Source of the DNA: Klebsiella spallanzanii
GTDB lineage: Bacteria > Pseudomonadota > Gammaproteobacteria > Enterobacterales > Enterobacteriaceae
Assembly (NCBI RefSeq): GCF_902158555.1
Contig: NZ_CABGGS010000043.1
Coordinates: 310,001-374,000, forward strand
Direction: 5' to 3'
DNA: 64,000 nt
Shown piece after piece: positions 38,672-48,942 of this stretch. Positions within the stretch are counted from its first letter, which is position 1, and each line of letters opens with the position of its first letter. Under the pieces are notes generated by a model, which made no database searches, was not told the DNA's origin, and saw only the letters and a program-made list of their open reading frames with translations. The translations under genes and the position numbers were made by a program.

Positions 38672-39250
38672 ATGTCTATACAGAACGAAATGCCTGGTTA
38701 CAACGATGTAGACCAGTTACTGAACCAACAAGGGGTGGGTTTAACCCCTGCCGAAATGCACGGTTTGATCAGCGGGATCCTGTGCGGCGGCAACAAAGAC
38801 AGCAGTTGGCAGCCGTTGGTGCATGATCTGACCAATGAAGGCCTTGCCTTTGGCCATGAGCTGGCGCAGTCGTTGCGTAATATGCATTCCGCCACCAGCG
38901 ATGCGCTGGAAGATGATGGCTTTCTGTTCCAGCTCTATCTGCCGGATGGCGATGAGGTGAGCGTGTTCGATCGCGCCGATGCGCTGGCAGGCTGGGTGAA
39001 CCATTTTCTGCTTGGGCTGGGCGTGACGCAGCCTAAGCTGGATAAAGTCAAAGACGAAACCGGCGAAGCCATTGACGACCTGCGCAATATTGCTCAGCTT
39101 GGATATGACGAAGACGAGGATCAGGAAGAGCTCGAAATGTCTCTGGAGGAGATTATCGAATACGTACGCGTTGCCGCGCTGTTGTGCCACGACACTTTCT
39201 CTCTTCAGAAACCGACTGCGCCGGAAGTTCAGAAACCGACACTACACTAA
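38672..39250 (+). CDS. ygfB: YgfB/UPF0149 family protein
   Basis: A 192-residue acidic protein of the UPF0149 (YecA-like) family; start [15 protein letters not shown] as in E. coli. It contains the acidic run [15 protein letters not shown] near residue 145. The molecular role is not established in enterobacteria; in Pseudomonas a YgfB homologue affects antibiotic resistance gene expression. It precedes pepP by 28 bases and is probably in one operon with pepP-ubiH-ubiI. Confidence 0.92.
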   Translation: MSIQNEMPGYNDVDQLLNQQGVGLTPAEMHGLISGILCGGNKDSSWQPLVHDLTNEGLAFGHELAQSLRNMHSATSDALEDDGFLFQLYLPDGDEVSVFDRADALAGWVNHFLLGLGVTQPKLDKVKDETGEAIDDLRNIAQLGYDEDEDQEELEMSLEEIIEYVRVAALLCHDTFSLQKPTAPEVQKPTLH

Positions 39251-39278
39251 TTATTGATTAAATCGTTCAGGGGGCGTC

Positions 39279-40595
39279 ATGACTCAGCAGGAATTTCTTT
39301 CTCGTCGCCAGGCTTTGCTGGCACGGATGCAGCCAGGCAGCGCAGCGCTAATTTTCGCAGCACCGGAAGCGGTACGCAGCGCAGATTCAGAATATCCCTA
39401 CCGCCAGAGCAGCGATTTTTGGTACTTCACCGGCTTTAACGAGCCTGAAGCGTTGCTGGTATTGATTAAAAGCGATGAGACGCATAACCACAGCGTGTTA
39501 TTTAACCGCGTGCGCGATCTGACCGCTGAGATCTGGTTTGGTCGTCGTCTTGGGCAGGATGCCGCCCCCGCAAAGCTGGGGGTCGATCGCGCCCTGGCGT
39601 TTAGTGAAATCAATCAGCAGCTATTCCAGCTACTCAACGGCCTTGATGCCATCTACTTTGCGCAGGGCGAATACGCTTACGCAGATGAGATCGTGTTTAA
39701 TGCGCTGGAAAAATTGCGCAAAGGCGTGCGTCAGAATCTTCAGGCGCCAAACTCGGTCATTGACTGGCGGCCGATGGTGCATGAAATGCGCCTGTTCAAG
39801 TCGGCGGAAGAGCTGGAGGTAATGCGCCGTGCAGGCGAGATTTCTGCCCTGGCCCACACCCGAGCCATGGAAAAATGCCGTCCGGGGATGTTTGAATATC
39901 ATCTGGAAGGCGAGATCCTCCATGAATTCAACCGTCACGGCGCGCGCTTTCCCTCTTACAACACCATCGTGGGCGGCGGCGAAAATGGCTGCATCCTGCA
40001 CTACACCGAAAATGAGTGTGAACTGCGCGATGGCGATCTGGTGCTGATTGACGCAGGTTGCGAATACCGCGGCTATGCGGGTGATATTACCCGCACCTTC
40101 CCGGTTAACGGCAAGTTCAGCCCCGCCCAGCGCGAGATTTACGATATCGTCCTCGAATCGCTGGAAACGTCACTGAAGCTCTATCGTCCCGGTACCTCAA
40201 TCAATGAGGTTAACCAGCAGGTGGTGCGGATTATGATTTCTGGCCTGGTGCGTCTGGGGATCCTTAAAGGGGATGTCGACGAGCTGATAGCCAACAACGC
40301 CCATCGTCCTTTCTTTATGCATGGTCTGAGCCACTGGCTTGGTCTTGATGTACATGATGTCGGCAATTATGAAGTCGAACGCTCACGTATTCTTGAACCG
40401 GGAATGGTGCTTACCGTTGAACCGGGGCTATACATTGCGACGGATGCTGACGTTCCGGCTCAGTATCGCGGTATCGGCATTCGTATTGAAGATGACATTG
40501 TCATTACTGAAGATGGCAATGAAAACCTTACCGCAGGCGTAGTGAAAAAAGCCGATGAGATTGAGGCGCTGATGGCGGCGGCGCGCGAGCTATGA
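39279..40595 (+). CDS. pepP: Xaa-Pro aminopeptidase P
   Basis: Manganese metallopeptidase that removes the residue before an N-terminal proline. The 438-residue protein has the pita-bread fold: metal ligands Asp258 and Asp269 in LIDAGCEYRGYAGDITRTF, the histidine in FMHGLSHWLGLDVHD, and glutamates in MVLTVEPGLY and GIRIEDD. Its stop overlaps the ubiH start by four bases (ATGA), so they are coupled. Length is close to E. coli (441). Confidence 0.96.
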   Translation: MTQQEFLSRRQALLARMQPGSAALIFAAPEAVRSADSEYPYRQSSDFWYFTGFNEPEALLVLIKSDETHNHSVLFNRVRDLTAEIWFGRRLGQDAAPAKLGVDRALAFSEINQQLFQLLNGLDAIYFAQGEYAYADEIVFNALEKLRKGVRQNLQAPNSVIDWRPMVHEMRLFKSAEELEVMRRAGEISALAHTRAMEKCRPGMFEYHLEGEILHEFNRHGARFPSYNTIVGGGENGCILHYTENECELRDGDLVLIDAGCEYRGYAGDITRTFPVNGKFSPAQREIYDIVLESLETSLKLYRPGTSINEVNQQVVRIMISGLVRLGILKGDVDELIANNAHRPFFMHGLSHWLGLDVHDVGNYEVERSRILEPGMVLTVEPGLYIATDADVPAQYRGIGIRIEDDIVITEDGNENLTAGVVKKADEIEALMAAAREL

Positions 40596-41770
40596 GCGTG
40601 CTGATCGTTGGCGGCGGAATGACCGGCGCGACGCTGGCGTTAGCGATTTCACGCTTAACCGGCGGTCAGCTGCCAGTGCATCTGGTGGAAGCGTCGGCGC
40701 CGGAATCCACGCAGCATCCGGGCTTTGACGCCCGTGCTATCGCTCTGGCCGCCGGTACCTGTCAGCAACTGGCCCGGGTCGGTATCTGGCAAGAGATTGC
40801 TGACCGCGCCACGGCAATTCAACGTGTACACGTCAGCGATCGCGGCCATGCGGGTTTTGTCACGCTTGATGCTCAGGACTACGGCCTGGCGGCATTAGGC
40901 CAGGTGGTTGAACTACACGATGTGGGTCAGCGCCTGTTCGCGCAACTGCGTAAAGCGCCGGGTATTACATTGTACTGCCCGGCAAAAGTGGAAGAGGTTA
41001 GCCGCAGCGGGGAGGGCGTAAGCCTTACCCTGGACAGCGGTGAGGTTCTTCACGGTAAACTGCTGGTGGCCGCCGACGGTTCACGTTCCACTCTTGGAGC
41101 CCGCTGTGGTGTAAGCTGGCAGCAGCAATCTTATGAACAGTTGGCAATTATCGCCAACGTCAGTACTGCCCAGCCGCATAGTGGTCGCGCATTTGAACGC
41201 TTCACCCAATACGGCCCGCTGGCGATGTTACCCATGTCGCAGGGGCGCTGCTCGCTGGTGTGGTGTCATCCGCAGTCGCGACATGAAGAGGTTCTGGGCT
41301 GGTCGGACGAACGCTTCTGCCATGAGCTTCAGCAGGCGTTTGGCTGGCGGCTCGGTCAAATCACCCATGCCGGAAAGCGTAGCGTTTATCCGTTATCGCT
41401 GACCTGCGCGACTCGTACGGTTTCGCATCGTCTGGCGCTGGTTGGCAATGCGGCGCAAACGCTGCATCCTATTGCCGGGCAGGGGTTTAACCTTGGCCTG
41501 CGCGACGTGATGAGCCTGGCGGAAATGCTGGCGCAGGCTCATGCCGTAGGCCAGGATCCGGGTGATTATTCGCTTCTGAGCCGCTATCAGGCTCGACGTG
41601 CCGATGACAAAGCCTCCACCATTAGTGTTACCGACGGGCTGGTTCACCTGTTCGCTAATCGCTGGGCGCCGCTGGTGGCTGGACGCAATGTGGGTCTGAT
41701 GGCGATGGAATTATTTACCCCGGCGCGCGACGCGCTGGCGCAGCGTACCCTCGGTTGGGTCCCCCGTTAA
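40592..41770 (+). CDS. ubiH: 2-octaprenyl-6-methoxyphenol hydroxylase UbiH
   Basis: FAD monooxygenase of ubiquinone synthesis. The 392-residue protein has the N-terminal GGGMTGATLALAI Rossmann motif, the middle LLVAADGSRS and the C-terminal FAD motif LVGNAAQTLHPIAGQGFNLGLRD. It lies between pepP (four-base overlap) and ubiI (10 bases). It acts in the aerobic Ubi complex in the cytoplasm near the membrane. Confidence 0.95.
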   Translation: MSVLIVGGGMTGATLALAISRLTGGQLPVHLVEASAPESTQHPGFDARAIALAAGTCQQLARVGIWQEIADRATAIQRVHVSDRGHAGFVTLDAQDYGLAALGQVVELHDVGQRLFAQLRKAPGITLYCPAKVEEVSRSGEGVSLTLDSGEVLHGKLLVAADGSRSTLGARCGVSWQQQSYEQLAIIANVSTAQPHSGRAFERFTQYGPLAMLPMSQGRCSLVWCHPQSRHEEVLGWSDERFCHELQQAFGWRLGQITHAGKRSVYPLSLTCATRTVSHRLALVGNAAQTLHPIAGQGFNLGLRDVMSLAEMLAQAHAVGQDPGDYSLLSRYQARRADDKASTISVTDGLVHLFANRWAPLVAGRNVGLMAMELFTPARDALAQRTLGWVPR

Positions 41771-41780
41771 GGAGTTAAAC

Positions 41781-42983
41781 GTGCAAAGTGTTGATGTCGC
41801 CATTGTTGGTGGTGGAATGGTGGGTCTGGCGGTCGCCTGTGGTTTGCAGGGCAGCGGGCTGCGCGTTGCGGTGCTGGAACAGGCGGTGCCTCAACCGTTG
41901 AATGCGGATGCGCCCCCGGCGCTGCGGGTATCGGCAATTAACGCCGCCAGCGAGAAGCTGCTAAGCAAACTGGGCGTCTGGCAGGATATTATCGCGCAGC
42001 GCGCCAGCTGCTATCACGGTATGGAAGTGTGGGACAAAGATAGCTTTGGACGGATTACCTTCAATGACCAGAGCATGGGCTTTAGCCACCTTGGGCATAT
42101 CATTGAAAACGCCGTGGTGCATCATGCTTTGTGGCAAAAAGCGCAGCGTTGTTCTGATGTCACCCTGCTGGCACCGGCTCAGCTGCAGCAGGTTGCATGG
42201 GGTGAGAATGAGGCCTTTCTGAGCCTGCAGGACGGCAGCATGTTAACCGCCCGGCTGGTAGTTGGCGCCGATGGCGCCAATTCGTGGTTGCGCAACAAAG
42301 CCGATATTCCGCTCACTTACTGGGATTATCACCATCATGCGCTGGTTGCCACCATTCGTACTGAAGAGCCGCACGACGCCGTTGCGCGACAGGCGTTTCA
42401 TGGTGAAGGCATTCTGGCCTTCCTGCCGCTGAGCGATCCGCATCTCTGTTCGATCGTCTGGTCGCTGTCTCCAGAGGAGGCCGAGCAGATGCAGCAGGCG
42501 AGTGACTCAGCTTTCAACCAGGCGCTGAATATTGCCTTCGATAACCGCCTGGGTTTGTGTTCCGTCGAGAGCGAACGTCAGATCTTTCCATTGACTGGTC
42601 GCTATGCGCGTCAGTTTGCCGCCCATCGTCTGGCGCTGGTTGGCGATGCAGCCCATACCATTCATCCGCTCGCCGGACAGGGGGTTAACCTCGGTTTTAT
42701 GGATGCCGCCGAGCTTATCGATGAGCTGAAGCGCTTGCATACGCAGGGCAAAGATATCGGCCAGCACCTGTATCTGCGGCGCTATGAGCGCAGCCGCAAA
42801 CATAGTGCCGCCGTTATGCTGGCGGGAATGCAGGGTTTTCGCGACATGTTTTCCGGCAGCAATCCTGCGAAGAAGCTGCTGCGTGATATTGGTCTGAAAT
42901 TGGCAGATACATTGCCAGGCGTGAAGCCGCAGCTTATTCGTCAGGCGATGGGGCTAAACGATCTTCCTGCCTGGTTACGTTAA
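41781..42983 (+). CDS. ubiI: 2-octaprenylphenol hydroxylase UbiI
   Basis: FAD monooxygenase that hydroxylates C5 in ubiquinone synthesis (formerly visC). The 400-residue protein has GGGMVGLAVACGL, LVVGADGANSWLR and LVGDAAHTIHPLAGQGVNLGFMD. It is a paralogue of UbiH beside it and ends the ygfB-pepP-ubiH-ubiI transcript, followed by a terminator. Confidence 0.95.
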   Translation: MQSVDVAIVGGGMVGLAVACGLQGSGLRVAVLEQAVPQPLNADAPPALRVSAINAASEKLLSKLGVWQDIIAQRASCYHGMEVWDKDSFGRITFNDQSMGFSHLGHIIENAVVHHALWQKAQRCSDVTLLAPAQLQQVAWGENEAFLSLQDGSMLTARLVVGADGANSWLRNKADIPLTYWDYHHHALVATIRTEEPHDAVARQAFHGEGILAFLPLSDPHLCSIVWSLSPEEAEQMQQASDSAFNQALNIAFDNRLGLCSVESERQIFPLTGRYARQFAAHRLALVGDAAHTIHPLAGQGVNLGFMDAAELIDELKRLHTQGKDIGQHLYLRRYERSRKHSAAVMLAGMQGFRDMFSGSNPAKKLLRDIGLKLADTLPGVKPQLIRQAMGLNDLPAWLR

Positions 42984-43002
42984 GTTCGTCACACTTCTTT
43001 CT

Positions 43003-43026
43003 CCCGGCCTCAGCGCCGGGTTTTCC
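43003..43026 (+). terminator. Terminator of ubiI
   Basis: CCCGGC-CTCAGC-GCCGGG followed by TTTTCC, 19 bases after the ubiI stop. Confidence 0.75.
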
Positions 43027-43402
43027 CCGCTCATTTGAAATAATCTAATTTCACCTCTTTTTTCGCATTAGTTTTATTAATGTAACCTTTTTTTTGTTAT
43101 AGAAATTAGGGCCATTAATTCGCAGAAAGTATCATAATTAGCTGCTTTTTTATTCATTTCTTTGATTTTGTGTGGATTTAATCGCTTTATTGTAGTTAAT
43201 AATTCTGTAGGGTCTTCGGAGGATTTTAGTCATAAGCTAATGTGATGTCCTGATTTAGCTTATGGTTTAGTCCCGATATCGGTGGTAAGTTCAGCCCAAA
43301 GAGAACGTTTGCGTCGGTATCTATTAGCGATCCCGGCGCAGCGTTTCGTGGCGCAAAATCGCCCAAATAGTGGCTGGTTCCGTTTTATTCGATGAGGAAA
43401 AG
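43027..43402 (+). promoter_or_regulatory. gcvTHP control region
   Basis: An AT-rich stretch with no gene, upstream of gcvT. It carries CTAAT/ATTAG cores at 43045, 43067 and 43105 that suit GcvA, AT tracts that would suit Lrp, and a PurR box at 43299-43314. GcvA, Lrp and PurR control of gcvTHP is established for E. coli; the individual sites here are my reading. Confidence 0.55.
43299..43314 (-). promoter_or_regulatory. PurR box before gcvT
   Basis: On the minus strand ACGCAAACGTTCTCTT matches the PurR consensus ACGCAAACGTTTTCNT at nearly every position. It lies about 90 bases before gcvT, consistent with purine repression of the glycine cleavage operon. Confidence 0.7.
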
Positions 43403-44497
43403 ATGGCTCAACAGACTCCGTTGTTTGAACAACACACGCTATGCGGCGCGCGCATGGTGGATTTCCATGGCTGGATGATGCCGCTGCATTATGGGTCCCA
43501 GATTGATGAGCATCATGCGGTGCGCGGCGATGCCGGGATGTTCGATGTGTCGCACATGACCATCGTCGATTTTCACGGCAGCCGAATCCGCGAATTCCTG
43601 CGCTATTTGCTGGCCAACGACGTAGCGAAGCTCACCGTCTCAGGCAAAGCGCTGTATAGCGGAATGCTAACGGCTTCCGGCGGCGTCATTGACGACCTGA
43701 TTGTTTATTTCCTGTCTGAAGATTATTTCCGCCTCGTTGTTAACTCCGCCACCCGTGAAAAAGACCTTGCCTGGATAACTCAGCAATCTGAATCTTATGG
43801 CCTTGAAATGACCGTGCGTGACGATCTTTCCCTGATTGCCGTACAAGGTCCAAAGGCGAAAGAGAAAGCGGCGACGCTGTTTACCGATGCACAGCGCCAG
43901 GCGGTTGCAGGCATGAAACCTTTCTTTGGCGTGCAGGCAGGTGATCTGTTTATTGCCACCACTGGCTACACCGGCGAAGCGGGCTATGAAATCGCGCTGC
44001 CGAACGAGCAGGCGGTGGATTTCTGGCGCGGTCTGCTGGATACGGGCGTCAAGCCGTGTGGTCTGGGTGCTCGCGATACGCTGCGTCTGGAAGCAGGGAT
44101 GAATCTTTATGGCCAGGAGATGGACGAAGGCGTCTCTCCGCTGGCAGCTAACATGGGCTGGACCATTGCCTGGGAACCAACTGACCGCGACTTTATCGGC
44201 CGCGAAGCGCTGGAAATGCAGCGTGAAAAAGGCACTGAGCAGCTTGTTGGCTTGGTGATGACCGACAAAGGCGTCCTGCGCGGCGGCTTGCCGGTGCGCT
44301 TTAGCGATGCCGATGGTAATCAGAAAGAAGGCATTATCACCAGCGGCACCTTCTCCCCAACGCTGGGCTACAGTATTGCGCTGGCACGCGTACCGGAAGG
44401 CATCGGCGAAACCGCCGTGGTGCAGATTCGTAACCGCGAAATGCCGGTAAAAGTGACTAAACCCGTTTTTGTACGCAACGGCAAAGCCGTGGTGTGA
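43403..44497 (+). CDS. gcvT: Glycine cleavage system T protein (aminomethyltransferase)
   Basis: Transfers the methylene group from the lipoyl arm of GcvH to tetrahydrofolate, releasing ammonia. The 364-residue protein starts [24 protein letters not shown] and has [16 protein letters not shown] and the C-terminal [17 protein letters not shown]. The start at 43403 follows GAGGAAA; eleven upstream residues in frame are ignored. First gene of gcvTHP; gcvH begins 23 bases later. Confidence 0.96.
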   Translation: MAQQTPLFEQHTLCGARMVDFHGWMMPLHYGSQIDEHHAVRGDAGMFDVSHMTIVDFHGSRIREFLRYLLANDVAKLTVSGKALYSGMLTASGGVIDDLIVYFLSEDYFRLVVNSATREKDLAWITQQSESYGLEMTVRDDLSLIAVQGPKAKEKAATLFTDAQRQAVAGMKPFFGVQAGDLFIATTGYTGEAGYEIALPNEQAVDFWRGLLDTGVKPCGLGARDTLRLEAGMNLYGQEMDEGVSPLAANMGWTIAWEPTDRDFIGREALEMQREKGTEQLVGLVMTDKGVLRGGLPVRFSDADGNQKEGIITSGTFSPTLGYSIALARVPEGIGETAVVQIRNREMPVKVTKPVFVRNGKAVV

Positions 44498-44520
44498 TTT
44501 CCCCTTTTGGAGATGAATTG

Positions 44521-44910
44521 ATGAGCAACGTACCAGCAGAACTGAAATACAGCAAAGAACACGAATGGCTGCGTAAAGAAGCGGACGGTACCTATACCGT
44601 TGGCATCACCGAGCACGCGCAGGAGCTGCTTGGCGATATGGTCTTCGTTGACCTGCCGGAGGTGGGGGCTACCGTTGAAGCTGGCGCTGACTGTGCGGTT
44701 GCCGAGTCGGTGAAAGCAGCCTCCGATATTTATGCGCCGATTAGCGGCGAAATCGTTGCCGTTAACGAAGAGCTGAACGACTCTCCGGAGCTAGTGAACA
44801 GCGAACCGTACACCGATGGCTGGATCTTCAAAATCAAAGCCAGCGACGAAGCTCAGGTTGCCGCGCTGCTGGATGCGACTGCATACGAAGCTCTGTTAGA
44901 AGACGAATAA
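44521..44910 (+). CDS. gcvH: Glycine cleavage system H protein
   Basis: Lipoyl carrier protein of 129 residues that shuttles the aminomethyl group between GcvP and GcvT. The lipoylated lysine is Lys65 in AESVKAASD. The start [11 protein letters not shown] at 44521 is preceded by GGAGATG. An ERIC repeat follows within the operon before gcvP. Confidence 0.97.
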   Translation: MSNVPAELKYSKEHEWLRKEADGTYTVGITEHAQELLGDMVFVDLPEVGATVEAGADCAVAESVKAASDIYAPISGEIVAVNEELNDSPELVNSEPYTDGWIFKIKASDEAQVAALLDATAYEALLEDE

Positions 44911-44919
44911 ATACGCTTC

Positions 44920-45103
44920 ATTCTTCACGTTGCAGGTGTGTTGGCTGCGGATTACTCGGCCATCCATGGGCCTCGCCCTGCCGGGCCGCCGCAAGCGGCG
45001 TTCAAATCTGCTCCCGGCAGATTTGTCGTTCACCCCAGTCACGTACTTATGTACGCTCCTGGGGATTCACTGGCTTGCCGCCTGCCTGCAACGCGAATTA
45101 TTT
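44920..45103. repeat. ERIC repeat between gcvH and gcvP
   Basis: The stretch contains ATGTACGCTCCTGGGGATTCAC and TCACCCCAGTCACGTACTT, each within one or two bases of the ERIC core sequences, and its ends (CGTTGCAGGTGTG and CCTGCAACG) are inverted. It is about 180 bases, longer than the 127-base standard, with extra sequence (CTGCCGGGCCGCCGCAAGCGGC...CTCCCGGCAG) in the left part. As RNA it would fold into a large hairpin inside the gcvTHP transcript. Confidence 0.8.
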
Positions 45104-45162
45104 TGCGTATTCAGATAAGTAGAGACACCTACGATTCACCGCACGTTCAGGAACCATCGCTC

Positions 45163-48036
45163 ATGACCCAGACTTTAGGCCAGCTTGAAAACCGTGACGC
45201 CTTTATTGAACGTCACATCGGCCCGGACGCCCAGCAACAGCAGGAGATGCTGAAAACCGTTGGCGCCGATTCGCTTAATGCCCTGATTGGCCAGATTGTG
45301 CCGCAGGATATCCAGCTGGCGACGCCGCCGCAGGTGGGCGAAGCAACCACCGAATTCGCCGCGCTGGCGGAGCTGAAGGCGATTGCCGGTCGTAACAAGC
45401 GCTTCAAGTCGTACATTGGCATGGGCTACAGCGCCGTGCAGCTGCCGCCGGTCATTCAGCGCAATATGCTGGAAAATCCGGGCTGGTATACCGCCTATAC
45501 GCCTTATCAGCCGGAAGTTTCCCAGGGGCGTCTGGAGTCACTGCTGAACTTCCAGCAGGTGACGCTCGACCTGACCGGTCTGGATATCGCCTCGGCCTCG
45601 TTGCTGGACGAAGCGACCGCCGCGGCAGAAGCGATGGCGATGGCTAAACGCGTAAGCAAACTGAAAAATGCCAATCGTTTCTTCGTTGCCGCCGATGTTC
45701 ATCCGCAAACGCTGGACGTGGTGCGTACCCGTGCGGAAACCTTTGGTTTCGACGTGATTGTCGACGATGCCGAAAAAGCGCTCGACCATCAGGATGTCTT
45801 TGGTGTGCTGTTGCAGCAGGTTGGCACCACGGGTGAAATCCACGATTACAGCAAACTGATTGCTGACCTGAAAGCGCGCAAAGTGATTGTCAGCGTTGCC
45901 GCTGATTTTATGGCGCTGGTTCTGCTGACTGCTCCGGGCAAGCAGGGCGCGGATATTGTCTTTGGTTCTGCTCAGCGCTTCGGCGTGCCGATGGGCTACG
46001 GCGGCCCGCACGCGGCTTTCTTTGCCGCAAAAGATGAATTCAAACGTTCCATGCCGGGCCGTATTATCGGCGTATCAAAAGATGCGGCGGGCAATACCGC
46101 GCTGCGCATGGCGATGCAGACTCGCGAGCAGCATATCCGTCGCGAGAAAGCGAACTCCAATATTTGTACTTCCCAGGTGCTGCTGGCCAATATTGCCAGC
46201 CTGTACGCCGTGTTCCACGGCCCCGCTGGCCTGAAGCGCATTGCCAGCCGCATCCATCGCCTGACCGATATTCTGGCCGATGGCCTGCAGAAAAAAGGCC
46301 TCAAGCTGCGATACGCTCACTACTTCGATACTCTGTGCGTGGAAGTTGCCGACAAAGCGGCAGTGCTGGCGCGGGCGGAAGCGCTGCGTATCAACCTGCG
46401 CAGCGATATTCATCATGCCGTCGGGATCACTCTCGATGAGGCAACGACTCGCGAAGATGTGCTGAACCTGTTCTGCGCAATCATCGGCGATGATCATGGT
46501 CTGGATATCGACACCCTGGATAAAGACGTGGCGCTTGATAGCCGCTCGATCCCTGCCAGCATGCTGCGCGATGATGCGATCCTGACCCATCCGGTGTTCA
46601 ATCGCTACCACAGCGAAACCGAAATGATGCGCTATATGCACGCCCTGGAGCGCAAGGATCTGGCGCTGAATCAGGCGATGATCCCGCTGGGCTCCTGCAC
46701 CATGAAGCTGAATGCCGCCGCTGAGATGATCCCGATCACCTGGCCGGAGTTTGCTGAGCTGCACCCGTTCTGTCCGGTCGATCAGGCGGAAGGCTATCAT
46801 CAGATGATTGCCCAGCTCTCCGACTGGTTGGTGAAACTGACCGGTTATGATGCGGTTTGCATGCAGCCGAACTCCGGTGCGCAGGGTGAATACGCGGGAC
46901 TGCTGGCAATTCGTCATTACCACGAAAGTCGTAACGAAGGGCATCGCGATATCTGCCTGATCCCAAGTTCCGCGCACGGTACCAACCCAGCTTCCGCGCA
47001 GATGGCGGGGATGCAGGTGGTGGTGGTGGCTTGTGATAAAAACGGCAACATCGACCTGGCGGATCTGCGGGCTAAAGCCGAACAGCATGCGGCGAACCTT
47101 TCCTGTATCATGGTCACCTATCCGTCTACTCATGGGGTCTACGAAGAGACCATCCGTGAAGTGTGCGAAATTGTGCACCAGTTCGGTGGTCAGGTTTACC
47201 TTGACGGCGCCAACATGAACGCGCAGGTCGGCATTACCTCTCCTGGCTTTATCGGTGCAGATGTATCGCACCTCAACCTGCATAAAACCTTCTGTATTCC
47301 GCACGGCGGCGGTGGTCCTGGCATGGGGCCGATCGGCGTGAAAGCGCATCTGGCGCCGTTTGTTCCAGGCCACAGCGTGGTGCAAATTGAAGGTATGTTG
47401 ACCCGTCAGGGCGCGGTTTCCGCCGCACCATTCGGCAGCGCGTCTATTCTGCCAATTAGCTGGATGTATATCCGTATGATGGGTGCAGAAGGGCTGAAGC
47501 AGGCGAGCCAGATGGCGATTCTGAATGCCAACTATATCGCTACCCGTCTGAAAGACGCGTTCCCGGTGCTGTATACCGGCCGCGACGGCCGCGTGGCGCA
47601 CGAATGCATTCTTGATATTCGTCCGCTAAAAGAAGAGACCGGCATCAGCGAGCTGGACATCGCTAAGCGACTGATTGACTTCGGTTTCCACGCACCGACG
47701 ATGTCCTTCCCGGTGGCTGGTACGCTGATGGTTGAACCGACCGAGTCAGAAAGCAAAGTTGAGCTGGACCGCTTTATCGATGCAATGCTGGCGATTCGCA
47801 GCGAGATTGACCGCGTGAAAGCCGGAGAGTGGCCGCTGGAGGATAACCCGTTGGTGAATGCTCCACATACCCAGGGTGAGCTTGTGGGTGAGTGGAACCA
47901 TCCGTACACCCGTGAGCTGGCGGTATTCCCGGCAGGGCTGAATAACAAATACTGGCCGACCGTGAAGCGTCTGGATGATGTTTACGGCGACCGTAATCTG
48001 TTCTGCTCCTGCGTACCGATGAGCGAATACCAGTAA
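45163..48036 (+). CDS. gcvP: Glycine dehydrogenase (decarboxylating), P protein
   Basis: PLP enzyme that decarboxylates glycine and loads the aminomethyl group on GcvH. The 957-residue protein has both repeat-like halves; the PLP lysine lies in [18 protein letters not shown] near residue 706, next to a glycine-rich loop. The start at 45163 gives [20 protein letters not shown]; the frame stays open upstream across the ERIC repeat back to 44938, but that part is not coding. It ends the gcv operon with a terminator 22 bases on. Confidence 0.97.
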   Translation: MTQTLGQLENRDAFIERHIGPDAQQQQEMLKTVGADSLNALIGQIVPQDIQLATPPQVGEATTEFAALAELKAIAGRNKRFKSYIGMGYSAVQLPPVIQRNMLENPGWYTAYTPYQPEVSQGRLESLLNFQQVTLDLTGLDIASASLLDEATAAAEAMAMAKRVSKLKNANRFFVAADVHPQTLDVVRTRAETFGFDVIVDDAEKALDHQDVFGVLLQQVGTTGEIHDYSKLIADLKARKVIVSVAADFMALVLLTAPGKQGADIVFGSAQRFGVPMGYGGPHAAFFAAKDEFKRSMPGRIIGVSKDAAGNTALRMAMQTREQHIRREKANSNICTSQVLLANIASLYAVFHGPAGLKRIASRIHRLTDILADGLQKKGLKLRYAHYFDTLCVEVADKAAVLARAEALRINLRSDIHHAVGITLDEATTREDVLNLFCAIIGDDHGLDIDTLDKDVALDSRSIPASMLRDDAILTHPVFNRYHSETEMMRYMHALERKDLALNQAMIPLGSCTMKLNAAAEMIPITWPEFAELHPFCPVDQAEGYHQMIAQLSDWLVKLTGYDAVCMQPNSGAQGEYAGLLAIRHYHESRNEGHRDICLIPSSAHGTNPASAQMAGMQVVVVACDKNGNIDLADLRAKAEQHAANLSCIMVTYPSTHGVYEETIREVCEIVHQFGGQVYLDGANMNAQVGITSPGFIGADVSHLNLHKTFCIPHGGGGPGMGPIGVKAHLAPFVPGHSVVQIEGMLTRQGAVSAAPFGSASILPISWMYIRMMGAEGLKQASQMAILNANYIATRLKDAFPVLYTGRDGRVAHECILDIRPLKEETGISELDIAKRLIDFGFHAPTMSFPVAGTLMVEPTESESKVELDRFIDAMLAIRSEIDRVKAGEWPLEDNPLVNAPHTQGELVGEWNHPYTRELAVFPAGLNNKYWPTVKRLDDVYGDRNLFCSCVPMSEYQ

Positions 48037-48058
48037 TCTGCTGATTAGACTATCTTTT

Positions 48059-48085
48059 AAAGGCGCTGCGGCGCCTTTATTTTTT
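48059..48085 (+). terminator. Intrinsic terminator of gcvTHP
   Basis: AAAGGCGC-TGCG-GCGCCTTT followed by ATTTTTT. It ends only 12 bases before the ygfF start codon. Confidence 0.9.
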
Positions 48086-48096
48086 GGGGGAATGGC

Positions 48097-48840
48097 ATGA
48101 CGATAGCATTGGTGACGGGCGGTAGCCGCGGAATAGGTAAAGCGACGGCGCTGCTGCTGGCGCAGGAAGGGTATACCGTGGTGGTGAATTATCACCAGAA
48201 CAGTGAAGCTGCGACCGGCGTAGTGAAAGAGATTCTCGCCAGCGGGGGAAAGGCCGTTGCGCTGCAAGCGGACGTCAGTGATGAAACGCAGGTGGTGGCG
48301 ATGTTTGAGGCTGTCGATCGCCTTGGCGAACCGCTCTCGGCACTGGTCAATAACGCTGGCATTTTGTTTACCCAGGGGACGATTGAAAGCCTTTGCGCCG
48401 AGCGGATTAACCGGGTGTTAGCAACTAACGTCACCGGCTACTTTCTCTGTTGCCGGGAGGCGGTAAAGCGGATGTCGCACAAGCACGGCGGTAAGGGTGG
48501 GGCGATTGTTAACGTTTCATCAGCGGCCTCGCGCCTGGGCGCACCGGGGGAATATGTGGACTATGCCGCGTCAAAAGGCGCGGTAGATACCCTGACCACT
48601 GGCCTGTCGCTGGAGGTTGCGGCGCAGGGAATTCGGGTCAACGGGGTTCGTCCTGGCCTAATTTATACTGAAATGCACGCCAGCGGTGGTGAGCCGGGAC
48701 GCGTGGATCGCGTGAAGTCGATGCTGCCGATGCAGCGCGGCGGGCAGCCGGAAGAGGTCGCTCAGGCCATTGTCTGGTTGCTGAGTGATAAAGCCTCCTA
48801 CGTTACCGGCAGCTTCCTTGAGCTGGCGGGCGGGAGATAA
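48097..48840 (+). CDS. ygfF: YgfF, short-chain dehydrogenase/reductase
   Basis: A 247-residue SDR-family oxidoreductase. The cofactor motif is TGGSRGIGKA (residues 8-17), NNAGIL follows near residue 86, and the catalytic Ser-Tyr-Lys set is in NVSSAASRLG and YVDYAASKG. A Rossmann Arg at the first turn suggests NADP preference. Substrate unknown; E. coli YgfF is likewise a predicted glucose-dehydrogenase-like enzyme. Stands between gcvP and bglA. Confidence 0.88.
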   Translation: MTIALVTGGSRGIGKATALLLAQEGYTVVVNYHQNSEAATGVVKEILASGGKAVALQADVSDETQVVAMFEAVDRLGEPLSALVNNAGILFTQGTIESLCAERINRVLATNVTGYFLCCREAVKRMSHKHGGKGGAIVNVSSAASRLGAPGEYVDYAASKGAVDTLTTGLSLEVAAQGIRVNGVRPGLIYTEMHASGGEPGRVDRVKSMLPMQRGGQPEEVAQAIVWLLSDKASYVTGSFLELAGGR

Positions 48841-48852
48841 TCCATAACGACT

Positions 48853-48935
48853 TCCCGGAGGCGGCGCTGCGCACCTGTCCGGGCTACCGCCCCGCAGACA
48901 AATCTGTAGCCCTGCTTCGCGTAGTGCGAACAGGG
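48853..48935. repeat. REP element plus adjacent hairpin
   Basis: On the minus strand GTAGCCCGGACAGGTGCGC followed by AGCGCCGCCTCCGGG (48853-48887) is a REP (PU) hairpin, nearly identical to the copy at 53125-53160 in the opposite orientation. A second hairpin CCCTGCTTCGC-GTAGT-GCGAACAGGG follows at 48910-48935. Together they resemble a BIME between convergent genes. Confidence 0.75.
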
Positions 48936-48942
48936 AAATACG

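Noticed and set aside
44938-45162. N-terminal extension of gcvP by 75 residues
   Set aside because: The frame is open but crosses the ERIC repeat; family length and the GTTCAGGAACC region before 45163 support the shorter protein.
46075-47601. 508-residue open frame opposite gcvP
   Set aside because: Antisense to gcvP with histidine- and arginine-rich content and no recognisable domain.
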